Positions 23,770-32,882 of a stretch of DNA of 52,437 nt are shown here, one piece after another. The position numbers were made by a program, and so were the translations under genes. Under the pieces are notes generated by a model. That model did no database searches. It saw nothing but the letters and a program-made list of their open reading frames with translations, and was not told the origin of the DNA. How positions within the stretch are numbered: the first letter of the stretch is position 1; every line of letters starts with the position of its first letter. The stretch is from Bacillota bacterium (GTDB lineage Bacteria > Bacillota > Sulfobacillia > Sulfobacillales > Sulfobacillaceae): positions 1 to 52,437 of the forward strand of contig JAJZAN010000013.1 in the NCBI GenBank assembly GCA_021799435.1, written 5' to 3'.

Positions 23770-25740
23770 ATGTTGCGGCCAGCCAGCGTCTATACAATGA
23801 ACCGTGGCCGGTTTCATCATCTAGTGTTTTCACTTCGAGCGCTGCTATGGGTTATTGCAGCGCTCTTTGCCATCGGACACCCTTATGACACGGCGATTTG
23901 GATTTCGTGGTTCGGATTGCTGGCCATCGGGGCGTTCCTCTGGAATCGGCACAACTGGCTCTCGACTGTCAACCAAATCTTCATCGTGATTGATTTCATC
24001 CTCATCAGCGTTGCCATTCGGCTGGGAGGCGGACTCTCAAGCAATATCTACATATTATACGGGGCAGAGGCCCTGTTCCTGACAGCCTATGAAACTTTGC
24101 GCTATTCTGCGGGAGGCTCCATAGCGGTGGTATTGGCTTATGGCCTGGCAACCGGCGCTTGGGACAGCCGCCTTTTCTGGTGGCGCATGGCTACCATGGG
24201 GGTGTTCTTGTTGGCTGCGGGCGGACTGGGACGGGAGTACCGCACCACTCGTACGCGCGGCCGCGAGAATCAGGCCAAGCTGCAACAATTGTCTCAGTTG
24301 CGGGTTCTGCAGGACTCAATTGTGCAGGAACAGGATATGGAAGTGGTGATGTCCCGCCTGCTTGAAGAGTCGCGGGAGATGACCCGCTCTGATGTCGCCT
24401 ATTTCGTTCGTCTGGACGCCGCCAAGCGACCCCACGAACTCTTCATCCAAGGCCTGCCCAAACCGACCGGGATCGATTTGTCCATCGGGGCTTTTCCCAA
24501 CGAGGTTCGGGTTATTGGTTCCCATGACGAGGCCGATTGGGAGGCCCCATTTCATGCGCTTTTGCGAAATTCGGGAATGCGCAGTTTAGCGCTGGTGCCG
24601 CTTCGTCAGGAAGATCTCTTGTATGGATGGATGGGGCTCGCGACCATTCAGGGACAGGAAACCCTGGAGATGCAGGAGTTCATCATTCAAAGTTTGGCCG
24701 ATGTGATATCGACCCAGCTCCGGTATCAGGAGTCGCAGTCGGTTGCCGCCAAACGCGGACAACTGCTGGCCATTTTGGAACGCGTGGGCCGCATCGTAAA
24801 CCGAAATTTGGAGATGGGGCAGCTCTCGCGCTCGCTGCATCAGGCTGTTGCCGAAGTGTTGGAAATCGACGTCTTTTTTGTGGCGCTGCGTTTGCCCGAT
24901 GACCCCCACAACTTCTTGATGCAATATTTGTGGGATGATGGTGAGGAATATCCGCCCGAGGTGTATGCCGTGGAGCCGGACGGACTGACGGGGAGCGTCA
25001 TCACCACTGGCGAACCCCTAATCCTGAATGGCGGGGACCGGGGGGGCACATTGACCGGGTCCAATAAAGAGCCTCTGGGCATGTTGTTCGTACCGCTGAT
25101 TCATGAGGGCCGGGTGCTGGGTGCCATGTCGGCCCAGTCATACCGCATTGTGTATGACCCGGATCATTTGGAATTTTTGTCTGCCATTGCCTCACAAGCA
25201 TCCATCGCTATTCGCAATGCGCAAATGTATCAGCAAACGCAAGAGATCGCACTTACGGACTACCTCACCGGGCTGGGGAACTCCAGGCGGTTCAACATGG
25301 TATTGCAAAGCGCGATTGAGATGACCACGGAAAAACGCCAGCCGCTGTCACTGCTGTTGATTGACTCCGATAGTTTGAAAGCGATTAATGATCAGTTTGG
25401 CCATCGGGCCGGCGATTTGCACTTGCAGCGAGTCGCACAAGCCATTCGGGAATGCATTCGTGAGGACGACTTAGCTTTCCGCTACGCCGGTGACGAGTTT
25501 GTTGTTATTTTGCCCAAATCCTCGATTCAGGAAGCTGTTCAAGTCGGCGATCGCATTCGCCAAGAAATTGAAGCACATCGTTTCCAATGGTCCGACACCG
25601 TCCTGCTGACGTCTACCATTAGTGTCGGGGCAGCATCGTTTCGCTCCGGCATGACCGCAGACATGTTGTTCCAAGCCGCCGACCGCGCCATGTATTTGGC
25701 AAAACAAAGCGGCAAAAACCAAGTGGCTGCCGCCCAATAA
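23770..25740 (+). CDS. membrane diguanylate cyclase with GAF-like domains
   Basis: Makes cyclic di-GMP from GTP. From the ATG at 23770 (GGTGGAG lies 7 nt upstream) the protein has 656 residues. About five membrane helices fill residues 15-150, a short coiled coil follows, then two GAF-like sensory domains at roughly 180-330 and 350-490, then a C-terminal GGDEF domain. The active-site loop is AGDEF at about 573-577, an allowed variant. RxxD (REDD) lies five residues before it, so product feedback through the I-site is expected. LTDYLTGLGNSRRF and LLLIDSDSLKAIND are the usual GGDEF leads. The signals sensed are unknown. It is followed by a secreted CAP-type gene. Confidence 0.9.
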   Translation: MLRPASVYTMNRGRFHHLVFSLRALLWVIAALFAIGHPYDTAIWISWFGLLAIGAFLWNRHNWLSTVNQIFIVIDFILISVAIRLGGGLSSNIYILYGAEALFLTAYETLRYSAGGSIAVVLAYGLATGAWDSRLFWWRMATMGVFLLAAGGLGREYRTTRTRGRENQAKLQQLSQLRVLQDSIVQEQDMEVVMSRLLEESREMTRSDVAYFVRLDAAKRPHELFIQGLPKPTGIDLSIGAFPNEVRVIGSHDEADWEAPFHALLRNSGMRSLALVPLRQEDLLYGWMGLATIQGQETLEMQEFIIQSLADVISTQLRYQESQSVAAKRGQLLAILERVGRIVNRNLEMGQLSRSLHQAVAEVLEIDVFFVALRLPDDPHNFLMQYLWDDGEEYPPEVYAVEPDGLTGSVITTGEPLILNGGDRGGTLTGSNKEPLGMLFVPLIHEGRVLGAMSAQSYRIVYDPDHLEFLSAIASQASIAIRNAQMYQQTQEIALTDYLTGLGNSRRFNMVLQSAIEMTTEKRQPLSLLLIDSDSLKAINDQFGHRAGDLHLQRVAQAIRECIREDDLAFRYAGDEFVVILPKSSIQEAVQVGDRIRQEIEAHRFQWSDTVLLTSTISVGAASFRSGMTADMLFQAADRAMYLAKQSGKNQVAAAQ

Positions 25741-25974
25741 TGAAGTCCTGTTCGTCTGCCACAGCGACGCCGTCCGGGTGGGGATTCCATGCGCCCTCAG
25801 GCCGGGGATATGCTGGGGCCGAAAGGAGCTTTTTCTATTTTTGCACCGTTGAACCCAATGGCGAACGGCACTTCGCTCATGAGTGACTTGGGTGCCATGC
25901 GAGGTGGGCCCCCAGGACTGGACCAAGACGCTGACTTTGGGACACAACCTTTTGTATGAAAGAAGGATTGGTTT

Positions 25975-27588
25975 ATGAGATTGCGCGTGGCTCTGGGAGG
26001 AGCCGTTATAGGGCTGCTTATAGGTGGGACCGCATTTGCTGCCAGCACCTCATATTCTCCCATTCCAGACCCGTCATCGAACATTGCCCCGACCTTTTAT
26101 ACCGTCTGTTACGCAAAGGGTGCAAGTTCTGCGGCTTGCACCAACGCTATCGTGAAACAAATCAATGCCGTCCAACAAGCCGAGGGAGCCAAGCCGTTTG
26201 TTCTGCCGCCCAATTACGCGAGTTTAACTCCGGCCCAACAGGTGTTTGTGGTGACCGATCTTGAACGCGTGGACTTTGGGTTGCCGCCTGTCGTGGGAAC
26301 CAACACCATTTTTAATCAGCAAGCCCTGCAAGGGGCCAAATTAAATTCCGATCCGATGTTAGGGCAGTCCTCTAACATGCCAACCCTTTATACATGGGGC
26401 AGCAACTGGGCTGAAGATATCAACCCGTTAGCCTCAGATTTCAATTGGATGTTCAACGATGGCTTGAACAGCGGCAACATTGACTGCACAACGAATAACA
26501 TGAGTGGTTGCTGGGGACACCGCCAAAATATCCTGACGGACTGGAATTTGGTCTTTACGGATAACGGATGGACGTCGCCGCCCTCCTATGAACTGGTTGG
26601 GGGCACCGCCGAAGCGCCCGAGACTCAAGCATCGGGAATGAACAGCTACACCATGGCAGATGCTGTTGTGGGCACCGGCACTCCCATCACGCTCAATTTC
26701 ACCTGGCAGCAAGAACTCAATTTGTATCAGAACCAAAACCCGTTTTCGGGTGGATCCAACAGCACTAATCCCTCGCCGTCTCCCACACCAAATCCTAGTC
26801 CTTCACCGTCGCCGAGCCCATCCCCGTCACCCACACCGAATCCGACGCCAGCACCCAATCCGGCGCCGCCAAACGGCGACCTAATTCAGATTCATGGCGT
26901 CACATACGAATTTCTCAACCATCATCTGGATGTGATCCCTAATCAAACTGTACTCAACGCGTTGAAGGAAACGCATCACCTGCGTCATTGGACTTCGTTA
27001 AACGGCTATCCACTAGGAGCCACGGTCATCGCGCCGTTTCGATCCGGCACCGTGATTCGAGTGCAACGCAGCAATCAACGCTACATGGCCATCAACGGTG
27101 TGTTGTATCCGGTCAATAATGCCTCAGGAACCGAGCGATTCTTGCTTCATGCCCAGGTGACAACCGTGCCGGTACCAGCGCTGAATGACGTGTGGCCCGT
27201 CGGGCGGCATCTCCTCGGGACTGGTCGTTTTTACGCGGGAGAAGTGGTGCGTGTCAATCACCAATCAACCCTGTACATCTTTTGGAACCACATGTTCCAC
27301 CGCATCCCAAATCGCATCGTGTTTCGAAATCTGGGATTGCAACTAGATCAAATGGTTACGGTTACCGGTTCATTGCCCAAAATCGGTACCAATGCGGTTC
27401 CCCACGTGCCGTGGTTTACCGATGGAACTGTGCTGCGAGTTCCCCAATATAAGGCCATTTATCTTGTCATCAACCATCGTCTGGAGCTGGTCCCCAACAA
27501 GCGAGTGCTGCTTCAGCAAGGAATCCTGATGCACCAGATTATCTCGATTCCGAGCATTCCACCCATGGTTATCGGGCCGTCTTTGTAA
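25975..27588 (+). CDS. secreted CAP/SCP-like protein with Pro-Ser linker and C-terminal repeats
   Basis: A 537-residue exported protein. The signal peptide covers residues 1-23 (GGAVIGLLIGGTAFAA). The next 240 residues hold a CAP-like domain with CWGHRQNIL and a Trp-rich region. A low-complexity linker of Pro-Ser-Thr repeats (about 265-300) follows. The C-terminal third has four repeats of some 55-60 residues built on V-x-R-V/I ... Y-x-x-x-x-H/N ... I/V-P-N, for example YEFLNHHLDVIPN, YIFWNHMFHRIPN and YLVINHRLELVPN. The repeats probably bind surface polymer. The ATG has AAGAAGGA at 7 nt. The CAP assignment is by motif only, and the catalytic-like His/Glu set is not fully checked. Confidence 0.7.
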   Translation: MRLRVALGGAVIGLLIGGTAFAASTSYSPIPDPSSNIAPTFYTVCYAKGASSAACTNAIVKQINAVQQAEGAKPFVLPPNYASLTPAQQVFVVTDLERVDFGLPPVVGTNTIFNQQALQGAKLNSDPMLGQSSNMPTLYTWGSNWAEDINPLASDFNWMFNDGLNSGNIDCTTNNMSGCWGHRQNILTDWNLVFTDNGWTSPPSYELVGGTAEAPETQASGMNSYTMADAVVGTGTPITLNFTWQQELNLYQNQNPFSGGSNSTNPSPSPTPNPSPSPSPSPSPSPTPNPTPAPNPAPPNGDLIQIHGVTYEFLNHHLDVIPNQTVLNALKETHHLRHWTSLNGYPLGATVIAPFRSGTVIRVQRSNQRYMAINGVLYPVNNASGTERFLLHAQVTTVPVPALNDVWPVGRHLLGTGRFYAGEVVRVNHQSTLYIFWNHMFHRIPNRIVFRNLGLQLDQMVTVTGSLPKIGTNAVPHVPWFTDGTVLRVPQYKAIYLVINHRLELVPNKRVLLQQGILMHQIISIPSIPPMVIGPSL

Positions 27589-28019
27589 GCGAAGGCAGGG
27601 GAGTAGTGGCCGCGGCTGCTGGTCAACATCATCGCGCGGTGTGGCGGGCAACATAGCGCGTTTCGATGCCGCTCGTCTTACGTCGTCTATGACCGCAACA
27701 TCGATGCCGTACTTTTGTAATGCCCCATGTGACTACAGAACGGCACAACGAATAAAAATACGGGAAGAGCCGCGGGAGGAAAATCCAGTTGAAACCGAGC
27801 CAGCCTGTCGATCGGCGGCGGCCGTACGGAGGAGATTCCGTTGATGGCTCGGCTTGGGGTCGCCGCACTGGCGGTCCGTCTGATATGAGGCCACCAGGCT
27901 CAGCCAGTTTATGCAGCCCTCTTTCGGCCGGTGCGTTGTCCAAAGCAGGACTAACTTTCTGATGGGACAGAATCGCAATAGTAAAATGAGTAATCGACAA
28001 ATTAGCGGAGGAACACGCC
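27589..28019. other. 431-bp intergenic region before the GTPase gene
   Basis: No gene with a ribosome site is seen on either strand. A 19-bp stretch near 27639-27657 (GTGTGGCGGGCAACATAGC) matches 17 of 19 bases of one near 29196-29214, on the other side of the GTPase gene. The GTPase ribosome site GCGGAGG lies at the right end. Confidence 0.4.
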
Positions 28020-29144
28020 ATGATGGACTACACAGAATCGGAGTTTGACTCACGGTTCGACGCGCAATTTCAAGAGCACTACGAATCCATAAAAAATGCT
28101 ACCCATGGCAGTCTCCACATTGCGGTCGTCGGAAAGGTCAGCACAGGAAAAAGTTCGCTGATTAATGCGCTGTTGCAACGGACCAAAGACGACAAAGTGG
28201 CCGAGGTCGGAAGTGAATCGGGGACGTCCCGCACCATTGAGGGATATAGCATGGGGCCGGTGAAGATTTATGACACACCTGGACTCGGAGATATCCGAGC
28301 CGAAAACACACACGAAACCGAGGAGTTTCTCCGTAAAATCGATGTAGGCATCTTTGTCGTAGCCGGCCCGGCAGATAAAGACCAATATGACAACTATTTA
28401 GCTTTGAAGGAACACAGTACGAAGGTGTTTTTCGTGTTGAACAAGGCTGATCAATGGGACGGATGGGAACCAGCGGCCGTTCAGAAGGTTGTTGCGCAGT
28501 GGTCGGCTGCTCTTGAGGTGGACAAGGTATACCTCACGGTTGCGAGTGGCTACGACGACGACGACCCCCGGCCTCTGAGGATCGAGGGGGTTGACGAACT
28601 TCGCGCGGATATCCTAAGTTTTTTACACGCTCGTCACCAAGACTTGCTTTTGGGCCGCGCCCTAAAAGATAAGAGTCCTGTGGTGACAGGAATTATCGCA
28701 GCCACGCTTCTGGCCGTGGCGGGTGAGGCTTTTATTCCCGGATCGGAATTTTTTATCACCTCCACACAAATAACTGCCATCGTTTCCTTACACTATGTGT
28801 ACACCGGAACCATGTTGGACAAGCGCGACGCCATCGCGGTGATCCCGGCCTTCATTGCGCGGTCGGCTGGCAAGACCCTCTTTTTGTGGGCCAGCTCGTT
28901 TTTACCACCGACAGGAATAATTAATGCGGCAGCCGCAGTCATTGCCGTGTCCATCACTGCCGCGATGCTTTTAGCCGTTGCTTGGGCTCTTCAAACCGGG
29001 GTTCCGTTGAGTGATGCGCAGGCGATGGCCGCGAAGTACGGCGAGATTCTTCCCGCATTGAAGACAGCCCTCAAAGGTGCGGCACAGGGCGATCTGACAA
29101 ATCGGGCCTTTTGGGAAGACATGATTAGAAAATTTCTTGAGTAG
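28020..29144 (+). CDS. Era/YcjF-type membrane-associated GTPase
   Basis: A 374-residue P-loop GTPase. G1 is GKVSTGKSS at about residue 39, G2 is a Thr in GTSRT, G3 is DTPG, and G4 is NKAD near residue 142. The C-terminal third has hydrophobic segments (TGIIAATLLAVAGEAF, AAAVIAVSITAAMLLAVAW) resembling the DUF697/YcjF membrane region. The start may be either of two adjacent ATGs; the first is 8 nt after GGAGG. Such proteins act at membranes in stress or envelope functions, but the role is not established. The genes on both sides are unrelated, so it probably stands alone. Confidence 0.8.
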   Translation: MMDYTESEFDSRFDAQFQEHYESIKNATHGSLHIAVVGKVSTGKSSLINALLQRTKDDKVAEVGSESGTSRTIEGYSMGPVKIYDTPGLGDIRAENTHETEEFLRKIDVGIFVVAGPADKDQYDNYLALKEHSTKVFFVLNKADQWDGWEPAAVQKVVAQWSAALEVDKVYLTVASGYDDDDPRPLRIEGVDELRADILSFLHARHQDLLLGRALKDKSPVVTGIIAATLLAVAGEAFIPGSEFFITSTQITAIVSLHYVYTGTMLDKRDAIAVIPAFIARSAGKTLFLWASSFLPPTGIINAAAAVIAVSITAAMLLAVAWALQTGVPLSDAQAMAAKYGEILPALKTALKGAAQGDLTNRAFWEDMIRKFLE

Positions 29145-29314
29145 ATGTGTTTCGGATCCGTTTGAACATTTTAAACTCAACGCATCAACATGACGTGTGG
29201 CGGGAAACATGGCATAGACGACGTGGTTCATGCGCCGCACGACATCCCAAGAATCGATGTCAGTCTTGGCTGTGCGCGCGTTTATAATGCCCAGTGTGAC
29301 TTGATTCTGGTCTC

Positions 29315-29343
29315 TTGACCGTATGCCATTCACCGAGTATAAT
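29315..29343 (+). promoter_or_regulatory. sigma-A type promoter of the tRNA cluster
   Basis: TTGACC (29315-29320) and TATAAT (29338-29343) with a 17-bp spacer lie 35 bp before the first tRNA. Confidence 0.75.
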
Positions 29344-29378
29344 TATCAAGCGTGGTCGACAAGACCGCCACAATCGAT

Positions 29379-29454
<76 letters not shown>

Positions 29455-29460
29455 TGATAT

Positions 29461-29536
29461 GACCCCATGGTCTAGAGGCCTAGGACATCACCCTTTCAAG
29501 GTGGTAACCCGGGTTCGAATCCCGGTGGGGTCACCA
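29461..29536 (+). tRNA. tRNA-Glu (TTC)
   Basis: The acceptor GACCCCA pairs with TGGGGTC. The anticodon loop CTTTCAA gives TTC, the T-loop is TTCGAAT and the CCA is encoded. It lies 6 bp after tRNA-Ala. Confidence 0.97.
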
Positions 29537-29541
29537 TTATT

Positions 29542-29618
29542 GGGCCATTAGCTCAGTTGGTTAGAGCATCCGCCTTTTAAGCGGAGTGTCGAAGGTTCGA
29601 GTCCTTCATGGCCCACCA
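29542..29618 (+). tRNA. tRNA-Lys (TTT)
   Basis: The acceptor GGGCCAT pairs with ATGGCCC. The anticodon loop CTTTTAA gives TTT, and CCA is encoded. It lies 5 bp after tRNA-Glu. Confidence 0.97.
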
Positions 29619-29625
29619 TAGACAC

Positions 29626-29702
29626 AGGCCAGTAGCTCCAATTGGTAGAGCAGCGGACTCCAAATCCGCCTGTTGGGGGTTCGAGTCCCTCCTGGCCTGC
29701 CA
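29626..29702 (+). tRNA. tRNA-Trp (CCA)
   Basis: The acceptor AGGCCAG pairs with CTGGCCT. The anticodon loop CTCCAAA gives CCA, the discriminator is G and the terminal CCA is encoded. It is the last tRNA before the first hairpin. Confidence 0.96.
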
Positions 29703-29709
29703 GTTTTCC

Positions 29710-29729
29710 TCCCGCCTTTCGGGGCGGGA
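29710..29729 (+). terminator. hairpin after the first four tRNAs
   Basis: TCCCGCC-tttcgg-GGCGGGA gives a 7-bp stem followed by TATTTAT. The U-run is poor, so it may be a weak terminator or a processing signal between two tRNA groups. Confidence 0.55.
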
Positions 29730-29784
29730 TATTTATGGGCAGTGGATCAAACACTAGCCTGCGTGATATGATAGACGTTGTATT

Positions 29785-29858
29785 GCGGGTGTAGCTCAAT
29801 GGTAGAGCCTCAGCCTTCCAAGCTGATTACGTGGGTTCGATTCCCATCACCCGCTCCA
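29785..29858 (+). tRNA. tRNA-Gly (TCC)
   Basis: The acceptor GCGGGTG pairs with CACCCGC. The anticodon loop CTTCCAA gives TCC, and CCA is encoded. It starts the second tRNA group; a possible -10 (TATGAT) lies about 15 bp upstream. Confidence 0.97.
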
Positions 29859-29863
29859 ACTCC

Positions 29864-29939
29864 GGGGCTTTAGCTCAGCTGGGAGAGCGCCTGCTTTGCA
29901 CGCAGGAGGTCAGCGGTTCGATCCCGCTAAGCTCCACCA
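29864..29939 (+). tRNA. tRNA-Ala (TGC)
   Basis: The acceptor GGGGCTT pairs with AAGCTCC (one G-T pair). The anticodon loop TTTGCAC gives TGC. This second Ala isoacceptor complements the GGC one at 29379. Confidence 0.97.
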
Positions 29940-29944
29940 AACAT

Positions 29945-30020
29945 TGGGGAGTCGCCAAGTTGGTAAGGCACGGGACTTTGGATCCCGCATTCGCAGGTTC
30001 GAGTCCTGCCTCCCCAGCCA
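29945..30020 (+). tRNA. tRNA-Gln (TTG)
   Basis: The acceptor TGGGGAG pairs with CTCCCCA. The anticodon loop CTTTGGA gives TTG, the discriminator is G, and CCA is encoded. Confidence 0.96.
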
Positions 30021-30035
30021 ATCTTTTTTGAAACA

Positions 30036-30060
30036 CCGCAAGGAATTGCGGGTTTTTTGT
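30036..30060 (+). terminator. Rho-independent terminator of the tRNA cluster
   Basis: CCGCAA-ggaa-TTGCGG stem followed by GTTTTTTG, 15 bp after tRNA-Gln. Confidence 0.85.
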
Positions 30061-30089
30061 TTTATGCCACCCTTAGGTCCTTTGCCGAA

Positions 30090-30128
30090 GACGAAAGCCC
30101 GGATGGTGTGACTATCCGGGCTTTCGTC
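30090..30128 (-). terminator. hairpin after serA
   Basis: A perfect 15-bp stem GACGAAAGCCCGGAT / ATCCGGGCTTTCGTC lies directly after the serA stop on the minus strand. Only a short pyrimidine run follows, but its position suits a terminator shared with the facing tRNA cluster. Confidence 0.7.
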
Positions 30129-30129
30129 G

Positions 30130-31698
30130 TTAGTGGCTAGAAAATGCGTACACCGCATCGATGTCGCGCAGTTTTGTTAAGTCCTGCACGAGATCGGCGG
30201 GAGGTTCGGCATCCAACGTGAGAATCATAAGCGCTTCCTGGCCTGCCTGACGGCGGCCGAGATGCAATTGTCCGATGTTAATCCCATATTGTCCGACCAG
30301 GGTGCCAACCCGGCCGACAACCCCCGGGGCGTCATGATGGCGGGTCACCAAGGCACGATCAGGCCAAGGAAGGTCGACGGGAATGCCGGCTAGTTTTCGG
30401 AGGGCAACTTGGCCATGGCGCAGCGCGATCGCAACTCCGGTGTCGGGCTGTCCTTCCACGCGAAGACCCAGTTCCGGTTCATCGTCGTTGAATGCCTCTT
30501 CAACCAACAGGGTGATGCCTTGCTGGGCTGCGATCACCAACGCGTTCACGGTGTTGACACGCTCGTCGACCCGGTCTTGCAGAAATGCGGCCAGGATGGC
30601 TTGGCGGAGCCACGGCGTGAGAGATGCATTTAAGGTTCCGCCAAGCTCCAACACTAAGGGACGCGACACCTTTTCGCTAAGCTTGGAGAAGATTTGTCCC
30701 AGAATGCGCACCGCGTTGTCCAGCGGAGCTAAGTGCTGTTCGGGCAGATCTGGAATGGGCACGTTCACCAGGTTGACAGGAGTTTGGTTGTTGAGCGCTT
30801 CCAGCACTCCGCGGGCGGTCATCGTGCCGACTTCTATCATGGCCTCATGAGTCGACCCGCCCAAGTGCGGGGTGGTTACCACGCGGGGGGCGTCCAGTAA
30901 CGGGGAATGGGCATCGGGAGGCTCCGTGACAAAGACATCCACACCGGCTGCCTGGACATGGCCATCCCGGAGCATCTGTGCCAGAGCTGACTCATCAATA
31001 AGTCCGCCGCGAGCCACGTTGAGGACCACGGCTCCTCTGGGCAGACGGGACAGCAACGTTTCGTCCAAGTGCGGACCGGTCTTGGGGGTGTGGATGGTGA
31101 GGATGTCCGAGTATTCGATAAGCTCCCCCAGGTCCATGTATTCGCGCACTTCATGCGCCTTGAAAATCTCGCTGGATAGATAGGGGTCGTAGGCGCTGAC
31201 TTGCATGCGGAAACCATGGGCAATGCGAGCCACTTGACGGCCGACCCGACCTAAGCCGATGATGCCCAAGCGCTTCTGGTAGAGTTCGTGGCCTAAGAAG
31301 GCCGCGCGGTCCCATCCGCCGGCCCGCACGTGGGCATCGCCGGCGACAATATTCCGCATCACGGCCAATAAGAGGCCGAAGGTATGCTCGGCGGCGGCAA
31401 TGGCGTTCGCCCCCGGAGCATTGATGACCGCGATGCCGAGTTCTGTGGCGGCCTTTATATCGACATTGTCAAACCCTGCGCCGGCCCGGGCAACAACCTT
31501 GAGGCGCGGATGGCCCACTAGGAGTTCCCGGGTCAGCCGATGGGCACTGCGGATAATGACGGCATCGTAGTCGTCCATCATGGCCGGCAGCTCCTGGGGC
31601 GGCAGCAAATCATAGGCGTCCACGTCGGCGTGGAGGCGCAAGTATTCGAGTCCCTTTGGTCCCAGTGCCTCCGTCACCAAAATCTTCGGGCGGTTCAT
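30130..31698 (-). CDS. serA: D-3-phosphoglycerate dehydrogenase
   Basis: Oxidises 3-phosphoglycerate to 3-phosphohydroxypyruvate with NAD, the first step of serine synthesis. The 522 residues from the ATG at 31698 (GGAGG 7 nt upstream) match the long SerA form. The N-terminal substrate part has VIIRSAHRLT and ARAGAGFDNVD. The NAD motif is GIIGLGRVGRQVA near residue 145, ARGGLIDE follows, and the catalytic His is in TPHLGGST. Residues 310-440 form the extra substrate-binding domain, and the last 75 are an ACT domain (RHHDAPGVVGRVG, INIGQLHLGRR) for serine feedback. The ATG lies inside the aminotransferase stop (4-bp overlap). Confidence 0.95.
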   Translation of the reverse strand: MNRPKILVTEALGPKGLEYLRLHADVDAYDLLPPQELPAMMDDYDAVIIRSAHRLTRELLVGHPRLKVVARAGAGFDNVDIKAATELGIAVINAPGANAIAAAEHTFGLLLAVMRNIVAGDAHVRAGGWDRAAFLGHELYQKRLGIIGLGRVGRQVARIAHGFRMQVSAYDPYLSSEIFKAHEVREYMDLGELIEYSDILTIHTPKTGPHLDETLLSRLPRGAVVLNVARGGLIDESALAQMLRDGHVQAAGVDVFVTEPPDAHSPLLDAPRVVTTPHLGGSTHEAMIEVGTMTARGVLEALNNQTPVNLVNVPIPDLPEQHLAPLDNAVRILGQIFSKLSEKVSRPLVLELGGTLNASLTPWLRQAILAAFLQDRVDERVNTVNALVIAAQQGITLLVEEAFNDDEPELGLRVEGQPDTGVAIALRHGQVALRKLAGIPVDLPWPDRALVTRHHDAPGVVGRVGTLVGQYGINIGQLHLGRRQAGQEALMILTLDAEPPADLVQDLTKLRDIDAVYAFSSH

Positions 31699-32834
31699 AG
31701 GGCTTCCTCCCTCTCGAGCCGTGGTTGGTCCGCAATCGAAGCCACGCGCATAGCGGCCTCCAAGGATTGCTGGGGATGGGGAAGATAAGGCGCCATGAGG
31801 CCGAGTCCGGCCCACAGGTCACCCACATCGATGGCGCCGACATGTCCGACGCGAATGACTCGATGGTGCCATTCACCCAGTCCTCCTGCGATTTGCAACC
31901 CCTTCTGTTCCAAATGGCGTCGGAATTGAGACGGGTTCATGGATGACGGTAATCCCAGCGCCGTTACCGTCGGGGAGGCCCAATGGTCCGGCACTAAGAC
32001 CTCGAGCCCGCCGGCTTCGCCGAAGGCCCGCACCATATCGCGCAGCCATTGATGCCGCTTCAAGCGCGCCTCGGCGCCTTCCTGCTGGAGCAGTTGAAGG
32101 GCGGCATCCAAGCCGTACCATAGTGAGATGGCGGGTGTATAGGGCAGCTGTCCTTTGAGGTAGGGCCACAAATCGAAATAGAAGCGACCCGCCCGTTCGA
32201 CCAGGACAGCGCTCCGGGCCCGATCGGACAGGGCGATCATGGCGAGGCCAGGGGGGCACATAAATCCTTTCTGCGACGCCGCGACGATGACATCAATTCC
32301 ATTCTGCACGGTGAGCGGAATGGCGGGGACGCCGCTGATGCTGTCCACGACTAAAAGCGGGGGATCGGGGAGTTGATTCATTAACCCGCCGAGTTCCTCA
32401 ATCGGGTTCAACACCCCGGTGGAAGTTTCATTGTGGGTAACCAGGACTCCTCGATAGGGGGCTGCGCCAATGCGTTCCATGATGGCCTGGGGTCGAAGGG
32501 CTTCGCCCCACGTCAGTTCCATCCGGTCGACCTTAAGCTGTTGAGCCTTGGCCACCTCGCCGAAGCGGCGTCCAAAGAGTCCCGATTCGACCACCAACAC
32601 GCGGTCGTTCGGGTGGAACAAATTTTGCACCGCGGCTTCCAAGCCGCCCGTCCCGGAGGCTGGCAAGACGGCCACGTGCTCTTGCGAATCTGTTCCCAAT
32701 AGGACTGCCAGCCCATTGAGGACACGATTCTGCACAGTTTCAAAAGCACCCCCGCGATGATCGGTCATGGCAGCGAGCAGGGCCTGTTCTACGGGCTTGG
32801 GAATGGGCGTAGGGCCCGGCAACAGCAGATGCAT
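31695..32834 (-). CDS. class V aminotransferase, probable phosphoserine (or serine-pyruvate type) transaminase
   Basis: PLP enzyme of 379 residues in the alanine/serine-glyoxylate aminotransferase group. It opens with LLLPGPTPIP, has SGTGGLEAA for phosphate binding, THNETSTG, VVDSISGVPAIPL with the PLP-N Asp, and the Schiff-base Lys in AASQKGFMCPPG. A late RVGHVG segment is typical. Coupled translation with serA and the T-box in front argue that it makes phosphoserine, replacing a classical SerC, as seen in several Firmicutes and archaea. The ATG at 32834 has GAGGAGG upstream. No serB-like phosphatase lies nearby. Confidence 0.85.
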   Translation of the reverse strand: MHLLLPGPTPIPKPVEQALLAAMTDHRGGAFETVQNRVLNGLAVLLGTDSQEHVAVLPASGTGGLEAAVQNLFHPNDRVLVVESGLFGRRFGEVAKAQQLKVDRMELTWGEALRPQAIMERIGAAPYRGVLVTHNETSTGVLNPIEELGGLMNQLPDPPLLVVDSISGVPAIPLTVQNGIDVIVAASQKGFMCPPGLAMIALSDRARSAVLVERAGRFYFDLWPYLKGQLPYTPAISLWYGLDAALQLLQQEGAEARLKRHQWLRDMVRAFGEAGGLEVLVPDHWASPTVTALGLPSSMNPSQFRRHLEQKGLQIAGGLGEWHHRVIRVGHVGAIDVGDLWAGLGLMAPYLPHPQQSLEAAMRVASIADQPRLEREEAL

Positions 32835-32882
32835 GACATATCCTCCTCTATAGAGATTGCGTATTCCGAGGGACAGGGGCGC

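Noticed and set aside
25788..25958. 56-codon frame between the GGDEF and CAP-type genes
   Set aside because: Only a poor ribosome site, no signal peptide, and no likeness to the two mini-peptides. The region is more likely an untranslated leader.
25741..25974. Possible cyclic di-GMP or cyclic di-AMP riboswitch
   Set aside because: I looked for the conserved core sequences of the GEMM and ydaO classes and did not find them.
26758..26878. Tandem repeat near 26.8 kb as a possible CRISPR or minisatellite
   Set aside because: It codes an in-frame Pro-Ser-Thr linker of the secreted protein, with no spacers or constant repeat length.
29190..29333. Possible transposase remnant on the minus strand (ARTAKTD... 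segment)
   Set aside because: The KTD-x-D pattern faintly recalls IS110-type proteins, but the stretch is too short, and no repeats or other transposase motifs support it.
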